The notes under the pieces are model-generated. The model was not told where the DNA came from and searched no databases. It saw nothing but the letters and a program-made list of their open reading frames with translations. Of a DNA stretch of 64,000 nucleotides, positions 49,166 through 60,090 are shown one piece after another (the stretch's first letter is position 1; the number at the start of each line of letters is the position of its first letter). The translations under genes and the position numbers were made by a program. This DNA is from Eudromia elegans (lineage: Eukaryota; Chordata; Aves; Tinamiformes; Tinamidae): positions 5,255,209 to 5,319,208 of the forward strand of contig PTEX01000012.1 of assembly GCA_003342815.1 (NCBI GenBank), in the 5' to 3' direction.

Positions 49166-52114
49166 AAGACTGAGCAAACTGTCCCAGTAAGTTCTGGCTA
49201 TCCTCCATCTCCTTGAAATACAACTTCTCTACAGTTAGCCTGAAGTTTGTCTTGAATAAGCCAGGCCTGTATCTGCATTTGCCATGGCTACAGAGGAGGG
49301 ATTATATTCAGTGTTTCTGTACCACCTCTTTAATCAGTTTAAACCTATTTCTTTCCTGTTTGATTTGTGTCAGTGCATTCAAAGGAACAGAGTTAACAGA
49401 ATTGATTTTACAACTGATTTTGGTTGAACCATGCCATTTTTAAGCTTAGACAAAGTCTGCTTATATCCACAGGTAAAGGAAAGCACGGTAAGTGCATCAC
49501 TAACACACATCTTTCTTGAGGAAATATGACGAGCATTTTAAATGTCTAACCTGGAGGTGAAAACAAGCACTCTACTTTTCTGAGAGTAACATCCCAGGGA
49601 AAGAGTTGTTGTAGCAACATTTGATTCCAGGAAATTCTTACAAATTCACTCTATCCTTCCAAATACTTCTGGGTAGGTCTGTGATGCTCAAATAGACACT
49701 TTCCTTATCCCATACAGCACCTGTGCAGCAGCAGGCAAGAGCTGCTTATTTTCTGTGTCTAAGCTAGGCAGGATCGTTAAGGTGGTCACAACAACAAATA
49801 AAGATGATGTTGATAGTTCAACTTTTCTGATTTCTCCTTGAAGCCTAAAAAGCACCTCACAGTTGAAAATATACAGTGTTTATATATGGATCTTTTCTTT
49901 CAATTTGCTGCTACAGTGAGCATAGAACAAGGCAACTTTCCTTTTGTGCAAAATAAATGGTGACAGCATGTAATTTTCTTCTTTGCAGCCCTTGCTTTAA
50001 TTTCCTTCCTTTTAAGCAAGAGTGGAGTCATTTTGATAAAACCAGCTCCATTATTTTTGTCACCGTCTTGTTATTTGTATCTAACTGTTGTATGACTAAA
50101 GATCCTAATTGTTTGGAGAGGTGCAGTTCACAGTTGTTTGATGCATAAGGTAAATATTTCCCAAGAATACCTTATGGAATAATTCACTGCAACACATAAA
50201 TTTCATGGATCAAAAAGAATATCCCTCTCCGAAAATGTATCCAATGTTTAATTTAAGCATTAATATGGACCAGATTCCTTTGGGCAAATGAAGCTTTGTT
50301 TCTCGTTAACAACACTAAGAACATAGATACTTTTGTGTTGAGTATGACTTTTTCTATTTTACTGGGACAATGTGACCTGCTTCTCAGGGTAATATTGATT
50401 TCAGGACAGGCTTTTCCAGTTATAAAGCTGAAAGAAAGTGAATAACATGCATCTTCAGGTAAAATGCTGCATTAGCAATGGTCAGTCATGGAGACAGAGC
50501 AGGGGAAAAATCAAGGGAGGGCAACAAGCAGGAAGAGCCATTTTTGGCTAACCAGGGAGACTTTCCAGATGCATCTGATTTCAGGAAAGGAAACCCAGAG
50601 TTTAGGAATCCTTAGGACCTACCCAGAACACTAGTGCTTCCTTCTCTACTTCATGAAACCACATTTAACCCTTAAAAATAACACCAAGGATACTGCGCCC
50701 TGTGGACTTCCTGGTAACCCACTCACCACGCTTCTCTGTATCCCTCTCCAGCCCTGCTTTAGCCTTGTGCTCCTACTCTGTGATGCTCTTCACCAGAAAA
50801 CTACAGTTACTGCTGCTTTCAGAAGTGTCCGGATGGTTTCGCATCTCCTGGCCCCAAAGCCAAGGCAAGAGGCAGCAGGTGCAAATTCTAGCAAGGTTCA
50901 CTGAGAAAAAGCCTGCTCTTCTGCATGACAGGCTAAATTAGGCAGGGCTGTGATGATTTTACATCATCTTGTCTTTTTTTTTTTTTTTTAATGCCTCCCT
51001 CTCCTCTTGTCTTCCTTTTTCTTCGCATCTTTGTCTTCCCTTATTTTTATCTAACCACTTGATATCATTTGACCATGCTTGTCATTCCTAATAGGCTGCT
51101 ATACAACATCATACCTCTGTGATGTAAAAGTGGGATGCTGCAGTGGCCGATAAGGATAAACTGGAATAAATGATCCTTGTTCAGATAATATTCCTTTGTT
51201 GTCAAGAAGCAGACAGCCATTATTGCTTCCTTCAAGCAAAAGGAGAGTAGTCTTCAGCCTAAAGAAAATGGATTGAGAGAAGGAAATTGGGCTGATTTAT
51301 TCTTGCTTAGTCATAGGCTGTCTTGCTTTGAAGATGTCTGCAATAATAAAATAGCCTTACAATTTGGAAGGTTGCAACAAATGAATCTCTAACCAGAAGA
51401 GGGAAAACACTGAGTTCTGAAACATATACTAACCTTTTACTTACTCACAGAAAATGTCAGTTTTCCTTGAAGTTTTTTGCTGATTTTAAAAATAATTGAT
51501 TATGGATACTCATTAATTTTGCCATTTTAAGTCAGGATCCTTCTTTTTCTTCCTGAAATTCCAATGACACTTGAAACAAATTTTATTCCTTTTTGTTTAC
51601 TGGTGCCTTAGGGTTTCAAATGCACCGCAGATAAGTTTTGATACTGGATTTCTGTTCTAGCTCTGGTTTGGAAGGGTACAAAAATATTTAATTTTATTCT
51701 GCTGCCATATAAACATTGACTAACTTTGGCAACTCCTAATTAGCAGCAGGGATGTTCATGTAGAGCCCTCCAGGCATTTCCCAAAGTATTATGGTTCTTA
51801 TTAAGATATGGGTGGAAGATCTGCATATTGAGAATATATATTTAAGATGGAAAACACAAAAGTTCTTCTCTTAAAATCCCATATCTAGTAAAAAAAAGTA
51901 CTAATTTTTAGAGAAATACATACAGTTATTGCTGCTTTTAACCAGAAAGCACACCAGGCCAAAGATGTCACTTTCAGGAGACGGGAGTAGAAAAACTCTG
52001 CCCAAGTGGACACTGTTAAATGCTGAACCAATCAACAGCAACATAACGATACACACCAGTGAAACAAGATTGACCTCTGGGATCCCCATCCCATGCTGAG
52101 ACTTATAGTTTGTT
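49166..52114. other. Non-coding DNA
   Basis: No supported gene. A run of 16 T lies at 50974-50989. Overlapping 83- and 79-codon + strand frames at 50653-50941 match nothing known. No transposon recognised. Confidence 0.45.
50974..50989. repeat. Poly-T run (16 T)
   Basis: Uninterrupted T run ahead of a pyrimidine-rich stretch that continues to about 51045. Confidence 0.85.
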
Positions 52115-52187
52115 AACACACTGATTAAACGACAGGTGGAATCCAACCAATATGATGGTTGGATTTAATTGTTTGATCAGTGTTTGA
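52115..52187. other. Long imperfect inverted repeat (hairpin-forming)
   Basis: The arms are 52115-52149 and 52156-52187. The inner stem is a perfect 10 bp, AATCCAACCA (52140-52149) with TGGTTGGATT (52156-52165), around a 6-nt loop. The outer stem is 12 contiguous pairs, CACTGATTAAAC (52119-52130) with GTTTGATCAGTG (52171-52182), one being a T:G position that pairs as U:G in RNA. A 9/5-nt internal loop separates them. A further 8-bp inverted pair, CAGTGTTT/AAACACTG, partly overlaps at 52178-52200. The hairpin falls across the start of an 81-codon - strand frame (51901-52146) that is not recognised. It could be a microRNA-like precursor, a short MITE relic, or chance. Confidence 0.6.
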
Positions 52188-52200
52188 CTGAAAAACACTG

Positions 52201-54379
52201 TGTGATTTAGCCTGTGGTGTAAACGTCCACAGTAGAAATTATAACTGCAAATAAAGAATTCTGTTCCAGCTATAATCAGTCTCTTAAAAAACATACAAAA
52301 CCTCCTCCCTTCTAATACCTCAATTTAAAAATGCTATGAACTATATCAAATTGCAAAGGGAGGCGGTAATCCTCAACGTTTAATTACAGAGTTCCCACTT
52401 CAGTAGTCTTGCTACATAAACATAAAGCAGTTTGAATGCAAGATTATTTGTTAAAGTCAAGCTTGCCTCTCATCCTGAAATACCCGATTGCTGTTGGTTG
52501 TCTAAGGGACATAGGCCTGAGCATTCTGGCTGGAAAGCACCACGAGATAAGCACATGATCAGCAGCCAGACATTTTGAGACCAATAATTTGTTTTGTTTT
52601 GTTTTGTTTTTCCAATTACTTACTTTATTGCATTAGAGGCTATAAATAGCCAAGGTTGCATTTCCTAGAGAAATTATAAATGAGATGAAACCACAGCTGT
52701 GTCCATCTCTTCTCTTGCAACTCCTATATCTCCTCTTCCCCTAAAGAAGACCCCATTTCATTTTTCCCCAGCACACTCACTCAGACCTGCCTCCCTCGCA
52801 AGAGGCAGGATCCTCTACACCAGCAGCTCTTGCCTTTAGCCAGGGGCTGGATCCGATGGGAGGGTTGAAAGGGCCACCTCTGGTTTAGGTTGTTAGTCAT
52901 GGGAATAAAAGCAGGCAGAAAGTGGTGAAACAGTCAAGCAAACAAATCTTTGCGAAGCAACATTCAGCAGTGTGACTGTTGATTCAACTTTCTTGGCAAT
53001 GTAAAATACGTCCTGAGGAAATCTATGCATTTAGCAAAAGATAACCACAAAACTTAATGGTGATTATTCTTTGGTTTTGCGCTGAGATTGAACTAAATAT
53101 AAAGCCTAAAACACAAAGCATTCATATAGTTCATTCAAATATAATATGCTATATGCTATTCATACAGCATTTGTAAGAGTTTGCTTCTGGTTTATAATCC
53201 ATAAGGGAATCCATATTTCTTGTTGCCTGAATATTGTGTGCAAGGGAGATCTTTGAAATATAGCAACAACCATTTTCTTCTGTCAGCCACTGGATATTTA
53301 TAAGAAGGGATCATAGCGGGGCTCTCTGTGAATTTTAATCCAGTTTGCATCCTATAAAAATAGCAGTACTTCATCCCTTACAAAGCTTTGCTGTATTGTA
53401 CTGCTGGTATAGACTGTGCTGCGGAGGAGGAAGTTTAAGGAGAATCATCTAGTGCAACTGGAAAGAGAAATGTGTTTACTCTGAATTGAGGACAAGAACA
53501 ACTTTAAGATGGAAGAATATAGTCAGAAAAGGGAACTGGAAGTGACTAAGAGAGTTATGAATATTCACTCTCCCAAAGGAACTGCTAAACATGCATTTTT
53601 TCCATATCTTTATTTTTACAATATTGCAGCATTTTACTATTAAAGCAATTACTTTGTTTTAGAAAACTGCAAACAGAAATTTCATTACCTGCCACAGGAA
53701 AAGATATATTTAGTTGGCAGCACTGTCTGCCTGATAATTTTTAAGACAGGAGGAAGCTGAGTAACTAATACTGAAAAATGTGAGAAAATTGAGCTTTGAC
53801 AGCACAGCTGTTGATGCTGATTAAATTTAAGGGAAGCGATGTTGTTTACAAGTAATGAAAAACAGATACGTACTAAAAGTTGATGACAAATATACAAGGT
53901 ATATTCAGAAAAGTATGCTGTGAAGCACACAACTTACAATATCTTTGCTACACAACACCGAAAATTATAGAACTTCTCAGTCACTTTTCCTTGTAAGCCA
54001 AAAGATTTCAGTATTACAGTAGACAGATACCAGTTTTGAATGCAGAGAAATCTTGCAGCGTGTCCCCAAAAGAGATTGCTCTGCCCACCTTGCAGCTGGA
54101 AAGGCTTTTAATGTTTTTCTTCCATTTTGAATATTTCTGTCTACATTCTATGTTTGTATCCATACGCTGTCCTCTGTTCTTTAAGGGTGACACAGATCAG
54201 GAAAAACACTTCCAGTAAGAAAAGTTACATATATGTTGCCACAGTCTGCTGCTTCTTTTATAGTATTATAATGTCATTGACATTTACAAGGTCGTGCGAT
54301 CAGTGAAGTTACAGATCAATGACAAATTAATATACTAACAACAACTTTTAGCTAAAGAAACACTAGGATAAAGCAAATC
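52201..54379. other. Non-coding DNA
   Basis: No supported gene. It includes a (TTTTG)n repeat and a GC-rich 8-bp hairpin at 52786-52809 (CCTGCCTC/GAGGCAGG). Frames up to 81 codons are unrecognised. Confidence 0.45.
52588..52611. repeat. (TTTTG)n simple repeat
   Basis: Four to five TTTTG units in tandem, the second copy of this motif type in the window. Confidence 0.88.
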
Positions 54380-54815
54380 AATAGAGGGTCACCAAGGTAG
54401 GCAGGGGCCTGGAGCACTTGATGTACAAGGTGAAGCTGAGAGAACTGGGTCAGTTCAGCCTGGAGAAGGCCACAGAAACACATTGCTGCTTACAGCTACC
54501 CAGTGCAAAGAGACGGGTACAACTGAGCCAGAGCTGCCTCGTGAAACAGGAGGAGTGGATGCAAACTGCAGTAAAGCCAATTATGACTAGAAATAAGGGA
54601 AAAAAAATCTTTATACTGGGAACAGATAAACACTGAAGAATGTCGTCTGGACAGGCTATAGAATCTCCATCCTCAGAGATGTTCAAAACTCATCTGACAA
54701 GATCTGCAGTCACCTAATATATCTTTAAAGTTGGCCAGATTTAAGTAGGAAGGAGAACACAAAAGCCTTTGGAGGTCCTTTCCTACCCTTACTGTTTTAC
54801 AGTTCTATGTTTACT
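54380..54815 (+). mobile_element. CR1 LINE 3' fragment
   Basis: CR1 3' words occur in order: AGGGTCACCAAGGTAGGCAGG, GAGAACTGGGTCAGTTCAGC with CTGGAGAAGG (the SLEK region of ORF2), TCTCCATCCTCAGAGATG with TTCAAAACTCATCTGAC, and finally GGAGGTCCTTTCCTACCC and a TTCTATG end near 54808-54812. The middle is shortened relative to the family, since the part between the LEK region and the AGAATCTCCATCC word is compressed. It is strongly 5'-truncated and moderately old. Confidence 0.82.
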
Positions 54816-56119
54816 TAAGGCTTGAAACTTGAGAAGACTCAAGATGCAGATAATTTTGGGTGAGAGATGTTGTGTGTTGATTATTTCAACATTGTACTTA
54901 CATATACTTCATAACTATAATCTCTTTTTGAATCTTCAAGTTTGTTGACTTTGATGTTTTCACTCTTTTTCAAATGTGCTGGGAAAAAAAAAAGATTTTC
55001 CTATGGAAACAGAATTTGAACGTACACCAACAGTTGTTAAATATTGAATCCTTTATACACAAGTAACAAATTCCAATTAATTTCAGCACACATAAAAGAG
55101 TTTTATGAACTCTAGTAGAAAAACAAAGACTTATTAAATTACCCTGAAATTTAAACAAAACTCTTAAACAAAAATGCTTTTCCTTTTTCTCTTACAATGT
55201 ATGTATGACCACCAAGAAAGAGCCATTCAGGCCTGACATAAGTACAGTTGCACTTTGACCAAAGCTCTTTGGTGCATTATGGTACTTCCTCATGCTGAGT
55301 GAATGACAAATATACAATATACATTCCTGCCACAAAGTGCAGCCTAAAAGCAAAGTTGGAGCACCAAATAGCAGCCAAATAATAGTAGTAGTGTGCTCTC
55401 CTAGGTTATGCAGTTCAGAGCTGCAGTAGCTGAAAATGATGAGCTGAAAAAGGTCAGCTCAACAAATAAAAAGGAACTGTTTTAATTCAGGCAGGAACAC
55501 CAAAATATTTAATTCCAATTGTAAATATTTTCTAGTATTTTTAAGTCATTGGACATTCAGTCTTGGTCTAAGATATAGCTATAAGCTAATTAAAATAAAA
55601 TACAGGACTGTAATGGAAGCAGTTCATGCTGATGATCAGAGCTCTGTCACACAAATATGGACAAAAATGACAAATTAGCAACCCAGTTCAGAAGGAGGAA
55701 TCCCCTATAATGAAATAGCCCAAGTATCTCCTTTAAGTGCTGGAGGACTGCCTCTCTCAAAACCAAAACCTTTAACCCAAAGTGAAGGTGTTTTTAGAGG
55801 GATTTTTTTTCTGTGACTGCCAACTGAAAATATTGAAAGTAGCATAATAATGAGTCCATTTCTATGGAAATGGTCTTGTTATTATTTAATCAGGCCAGCA
55901 TCTAAGTGATTCATGAACTACAGGTTGAAATTCAATACGCAGTTCATGAATCTCTGAGTTGAGGAAAACTGAAGGAAAGGAAAAGGAGAAGAAAGAAACC
56001 CCTTCCCCAAAGGATTTCGTAAACACTCTGTCAATGATGAATGCTTCCTAATTTACTTCAGCAGTTAAAAGCTGCTCAGTTCCTTAGCTTATTCAGTGTT
56101 CACTTGTAGGAACAGTGAG
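54816..56119. other. Non-coding AT-rich DNA
   Basis: No gene, RNA or transposon family recognised. Frames are short. Confidence 0.5.
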
Positions 56120-56290
56120 CACCAGTGATGCATTAACCTAGGCACTGTATAAACCCATAGCAAGAAGAGAGATAAGCAGTAGCTTAAAGAAATTAGTTGC
56201 TCGGAGCACTTGTGAAGGGAGTTAATTGAAATTTGGGAGCATTATAAACAGATCAGAAATTCCCTTCTACAAAGGGAATTGCAGTGCAAG
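56120..56290. promoter_or_regulatory. Candidate conserved non-coding element (short)
   Basis: A balanced block contains GAGTTAATTGAAATTTG (a TTAATT core) and an inverted pair AATTCCCTT/AAGGGAATT at about 56259-56280 around a short CTACA-like loop. The 9-bp pair is slightly longer than most hairpins here. Weak inference from texture. Confidence 0.25.
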
Positions 56291-57329
56291 CTTCCATCAT
56301 CTTTAAATTCTTTATCCCAAGGCCAGGAAAAAAAATTGTCCTTTACTGTTTTCCTTGTGAGATGCATGTCAGCTTGTATAGTCATGTGTGCATAGGTACA
56401 ATGCACGCAAAACATAGGCTCGTGTGTGCATTATGGGTACACACACTACACACAAGAGTCTACACTCACCTTAAAAATATCTTGTTGCCAAAATTCTAAG
56501 CTAAAGACTGTTTTTCTAATGTTTCCACAGGGTAACCTTAGCAAGACTATTAAGTATTTGTAACTAGCTGAAGCTTAAAATAAGCAAACTGAGGAAGAAA
56601 ATTTGCATTGCAGGTTGGTTCAATGTGCAGAATGAGCCTAGACAGCTACAGCATTCTGAGGTGTAGAATAGAGATACTGGTTTTCCTGAGAAAAAATCCT
56701 GTCCCCACCTTTTCTCACTGCCTTTCATTGCCTAATCTCCCATCCAGTCAAGGTAAATGGAAAAGGAAGGCAGATGAAGAGGGTAGGTGGTGAGAATACT
56801 GCTGGAGCAAATGACGCAGCTCAAATTCTCCTTATTTTCTATTCCTGCCTTGGAGAGGTGCATGGATTTTCTAAATAAAAAAGTGCCATCTTTATAGAGC
56901 ACCTGATTGCTTTGCTCTTAAGTAGTGTCATTTTTTTTCTGCCTGCTTTCATCTACTTTTTGTACTTCAGATACAAATGTGATTCCATCACTTTATCAGG
57001 CACAGATAGCTCCTACTGATATTTTATCAAGACAAAAAACCTATAAAATCCAAAACACATTTTCCATATTATCATTGGAATCTTAATAATAGTAAGCAAG
57101 CACAATATTTTTCAATAGAATTTCAAGAAAAAGGAGTGTTTTTCTTCCAGCACTTTGTGTAACTATGCTTGCTGCAGGGATATGTGGAACTTTGGAACAT
57201 ATGTGTTTTGCTCAATAAGGACACTTATAGTGCTGCTAGTATTGATATGACTTTAAAAGGTGCTGACAGAGCGTTGATAGTGGATAAAAAATAAAAGGAT
57301 AAAAGCGACTGTGTAGCAGAGAGCAAGTA
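56291..57329. other. Non-coding DNA
   Basis: No supported gene. A loosely repeated CACAC/TGTGTG stretch occurs near 56385-56460. No repeat family is recognised. Confidence 0.45.
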
Positions 57330-57550
57330 TAAAATGAAAAATAAATATCATGTGGAAAATCATTTGTCTCCCTTCAGTAAAGTCATGTTTACTAATGACC
57401 AAAATCACCAAGTGCTCACTGTTTACTTGGAGTTTAATAGCAGATGGAGATCATCCAATATAATATTTCTTCACTTCGGAAAATCTTCGGATTGCAGCAC
57501 CGATCACCATTATATGCAAGCGCATTAACTGCTGGTAATTACAGGCACTC
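57330..57550. promoter_or_regulatory. Candidate conserved non-coding element with TAATTA site
   Basis: A 64-codon frame (57334-57528) crosses this block but has no recognised domain. The nucleotide sequence has TATGCAAGCGCATTAACTG (POU-like ATGCAA beside an ATTA core) at about 57513-57531 and a TAATTA palindrome at 57536-57541. These are typical components of developmental enhancers. The inference is by motif and texture only. Confidence 0.33.
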
Positions 57551-57689
57551 CCAAGGGTATTAGATAGTTCTATGGAAAAGAGCCCACTTCACAGCTGTAG
57601 GATAATTTTTTGACAATTTTAGAATATCTGCACAGTGAGAGAGTTTTAAAATGACTGTTTCAGATGAGATACAAATTCAGCTGTTCATC

Positions 57690-57718
57690 AAGAAAGAAAG
57701 AAGGAAAGAAAGAAAGGA
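57690..57718. repeat. (GAAA)n simple repeat
   Basis: Imperfect AGAA/GAAA purine repeat with one GG interruption. Confidence 0.85.
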
Positions 57719-58674
57719 TCTTCTTATGTCACCCGGATCCGGTAGCTGCTCCTTGACTGTAGAGCTGATAAAGGGTGAATATAGATTTAGTGTCTAGCCA
57801 TATCCATGTGACTAGAAGTGTTCTAAGTGGAGAGGGTATTTTAGGATAAATCTTCCACTGTGGGCTAGAGAGAACAAGCCAGCTGAGAAATTAAGAGAGG
57901 AGGATACAGAGAAGTCACAAGAATGACCCAGCTAGAAAGGCCCAGGGCTGGAAATGCAAAGGATCTGCTCAGAGGAACTTCTGACCAAAATCATTTGGTG
58001 CGAAGCTAAGAATAAGTCCGAATGAATGTTGAGAGACATGTGAACAACTGGAAAGAGTTTTAGTTCTACCAAGGCTTTTCTATAACCCTGAAAGCAAAGG
58101 TCAGGTGTCTTCATGACTGGACTAAGAACAGCATTTTTAGCTCTAATAGAGCCATTTTAGAGCAGAAGATGTACCTAGACTCTGCATAGATATGGTTTTC
58201 TCACAGTCTCATCAACAAATCATCGCAAGGTACTTTCTCCAAAAGAAACACCCAGCACAAAGAAAAAGCAAAACTTCCCCCAGGAAGAAAGTTTTTAGAA
58301 GACAGGTAGCTAGCAAAGCCAAAGAGAGGGGGAAATTTATTCTGAGTCTCGAACTAGAATGAAAAATAAGTTGGATTATAAAAAAAGGACTTACTGGGCT
58401 TCAAGAGATGGGAAGTCATGCCTGAGAGCACTGTTGCCTGAGAGATAATGTAATAGAAGGAGAGACAAGATGTGTGCAAGAGTGGTGCTGTTCAGAGCCT
58501 TAAAAGTGATGATGAAGTGTATGCCAATCACTTACATGAAAAGCTGTAACCTATTTTCCTTATCATATTCAAAAAAAAAAATGTGGAAACTTCGTATTTC
58601 GCACTCTCCAAGTTCGAACTTATTATACAGGGACTGTCACATGGAATAAATCTGAGCTGTTTAAAATCCCGCAG
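57719..58674. other. Non-coding DNA
   Basis: Purine-rich but not simple-repeat sequence continues through much of this interval. No gene or transposon family is recognised with confidence. The part at about 58330-58520 has the look of an unclassified old dispersed repeat. Confidence 0.4.
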
Positions 58675-58870
58675 GCTGTTCACACAACTCGCACAACGCG
58701 GCCACCTGCACGTGGTTTTGGTGCCTTTCGGTGACTTGCTGCAACGCAGCGTTCCCTCGGTCTGCGGCCGTAAGGCCCTGCGGAGTGGCTGCCCTCGCGT
58801 ACGCGCACTGCCAGTCACATTACATTACTGCTCGCACGGTGGCCTTGCAGGCCCTCAACCCATACGTGTT
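58675..58870. promoter_or_regulatory. Small CpG-dense island with E-box and CG palindrome
   Basis: About 20 CpGs lie in roughly 195 bp, in DNA that is otherwise CpG-poor. It includes CACGTG at 58709-58714, a GCGGCCG word near 58764-58770, and the perfect palindrome CGCGTACGCG at 58796-58805. Frames of 97 and 75 codons (+) and 96 codons (-) cross it, as expected where stops are rare, and match no family. It may mark an unannotated first exon, an orphan CpG island or an enhancer. Confidence 0.5.
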
Positions 58871-59969
58871 TTCTAGAGAGAGCAGCTTGACGTTCTGGGA
58901 CACTGCATTTATAAGGCGGCCACTTATTCCACGCTTAGTTTTACATATGAATATATAATCCAGGAAAGAAAAGAGAACAGTGAAGCAGTTTAAAAGCTGT
59001 GGTAAGAAGGAATGTGTTGCACAGGCAGAAGCAGGGTGGCTTCCCCATCTAGGCTTTTGAAGGTTTCACCATTAACTTGTAACCTACCCTTGCAGAGAGT
59101 GCGTATCTGTAACAGCATTGCCCAGAAGTAGGACAGAAACTACCTCTTTCCTAACTATGAATTCCCACCACTGAAATTAACTCTACAGTAGAGAGACACT
59201 TAGGCTGTGTTTTCACCAAAAACACAAGAGAGTGGTAACTGCATCATCAAAAGAAGTGAAGGATCATGTGATGGTCTTCTGAAGTGCAAAACATGTTGGG
59301 TTACAACACAACGACCCTTGAAGGAAGGAGCTCGGGAGGTGAGCTCAGTTGTGATCCAACACTCAAGCTGGAGCAAACGAGAGGGCCCAACCCACACTAA
59401 CAGGTTCGTTGCAGAACAGGTTGATATCAGTTTTCACTCATTTGTGCTGCTCTCCAAGGCAGGGGGATCAGCTCAAGGATCCTGGGGACATCTTACATTT
59501 TGGATGAGCAACTGAGCTCACATCTCATTGGAAACAGTTGTTTCAACTCTGTGCAGGCAGTCTAAAACCATAAAAAAAAGATCTCATTTGTGTTTAAATT
59601 AAAGTGACTGTTTCTTGCTGAACATTTTAGCATTTAGGAAACATGAAGGGGAGGGTTCCAGAATTAAAAAAGTTCTAACATGTAAGGTTTGGTGATTTGG
59701 AAGGGAAAACGGAGTACATTTTTATCTAGCCTAAGAATTCCATGGCAAATGCTAAAGATTAAGTACTACTGGCATATGTTACATCAATATCCTTATTAAA
59801 ATATCTAACTGATCTTTATTTTTGTTCGCTATGATCTGATATGAGTTTTGGGTCTTGGTGCATATGTTATGGGCTTTACTGGCATGATAAAGCTGGCAAT
59901 GGGATCTAGTCAGATTCGTAAGCAGTATCTTTCTGACTCCCGAGCATCTGTAAACTGTGGGCAGATTGT
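58871..59969. other. Non-coding DNA
   Basis: A 102-codon + strand frame (59207-59515) and a 65-codon - strand frame overlap in a moderately GC-rich patch. No domain is recognised. No transposon can be named. Confidence 0.4.
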
Positions 59970-60090
59970 TCAAAGAACATGTAAACTGCTTATGCATCCA
60001 AACGGGAAGTGATATCCGTGCCAGTTTAGCATGTGGTTTGTGAAATGCAAATGAAATAAAAGGTTGAAGATCCAGGCTTCTGCATCTGAA
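59970..60090. promoter_or_regulatory. Candidate regulatory block with octamer site
   Basis: A perfect POU octamer ATGCAAAT lies at 60045-60052 in balanced sequence, within the span of a 124-codon - strand frame (59779-60153) that shows no recognised domain. Octamers occur by chance about once per 30 kb counting both strands, so the site alone is weak evidence. Confidence 0.22.

Noticed and set aside
52786-52809. CCTGCCTC/GAGGCAGG hairpin
   Set aside because: Isolated 8-bp stem without outer pairing.
58330-58520. Known dispersed repeat
   Set aside because: It has a repeat-like feel but I cannot match it to any family consensus.
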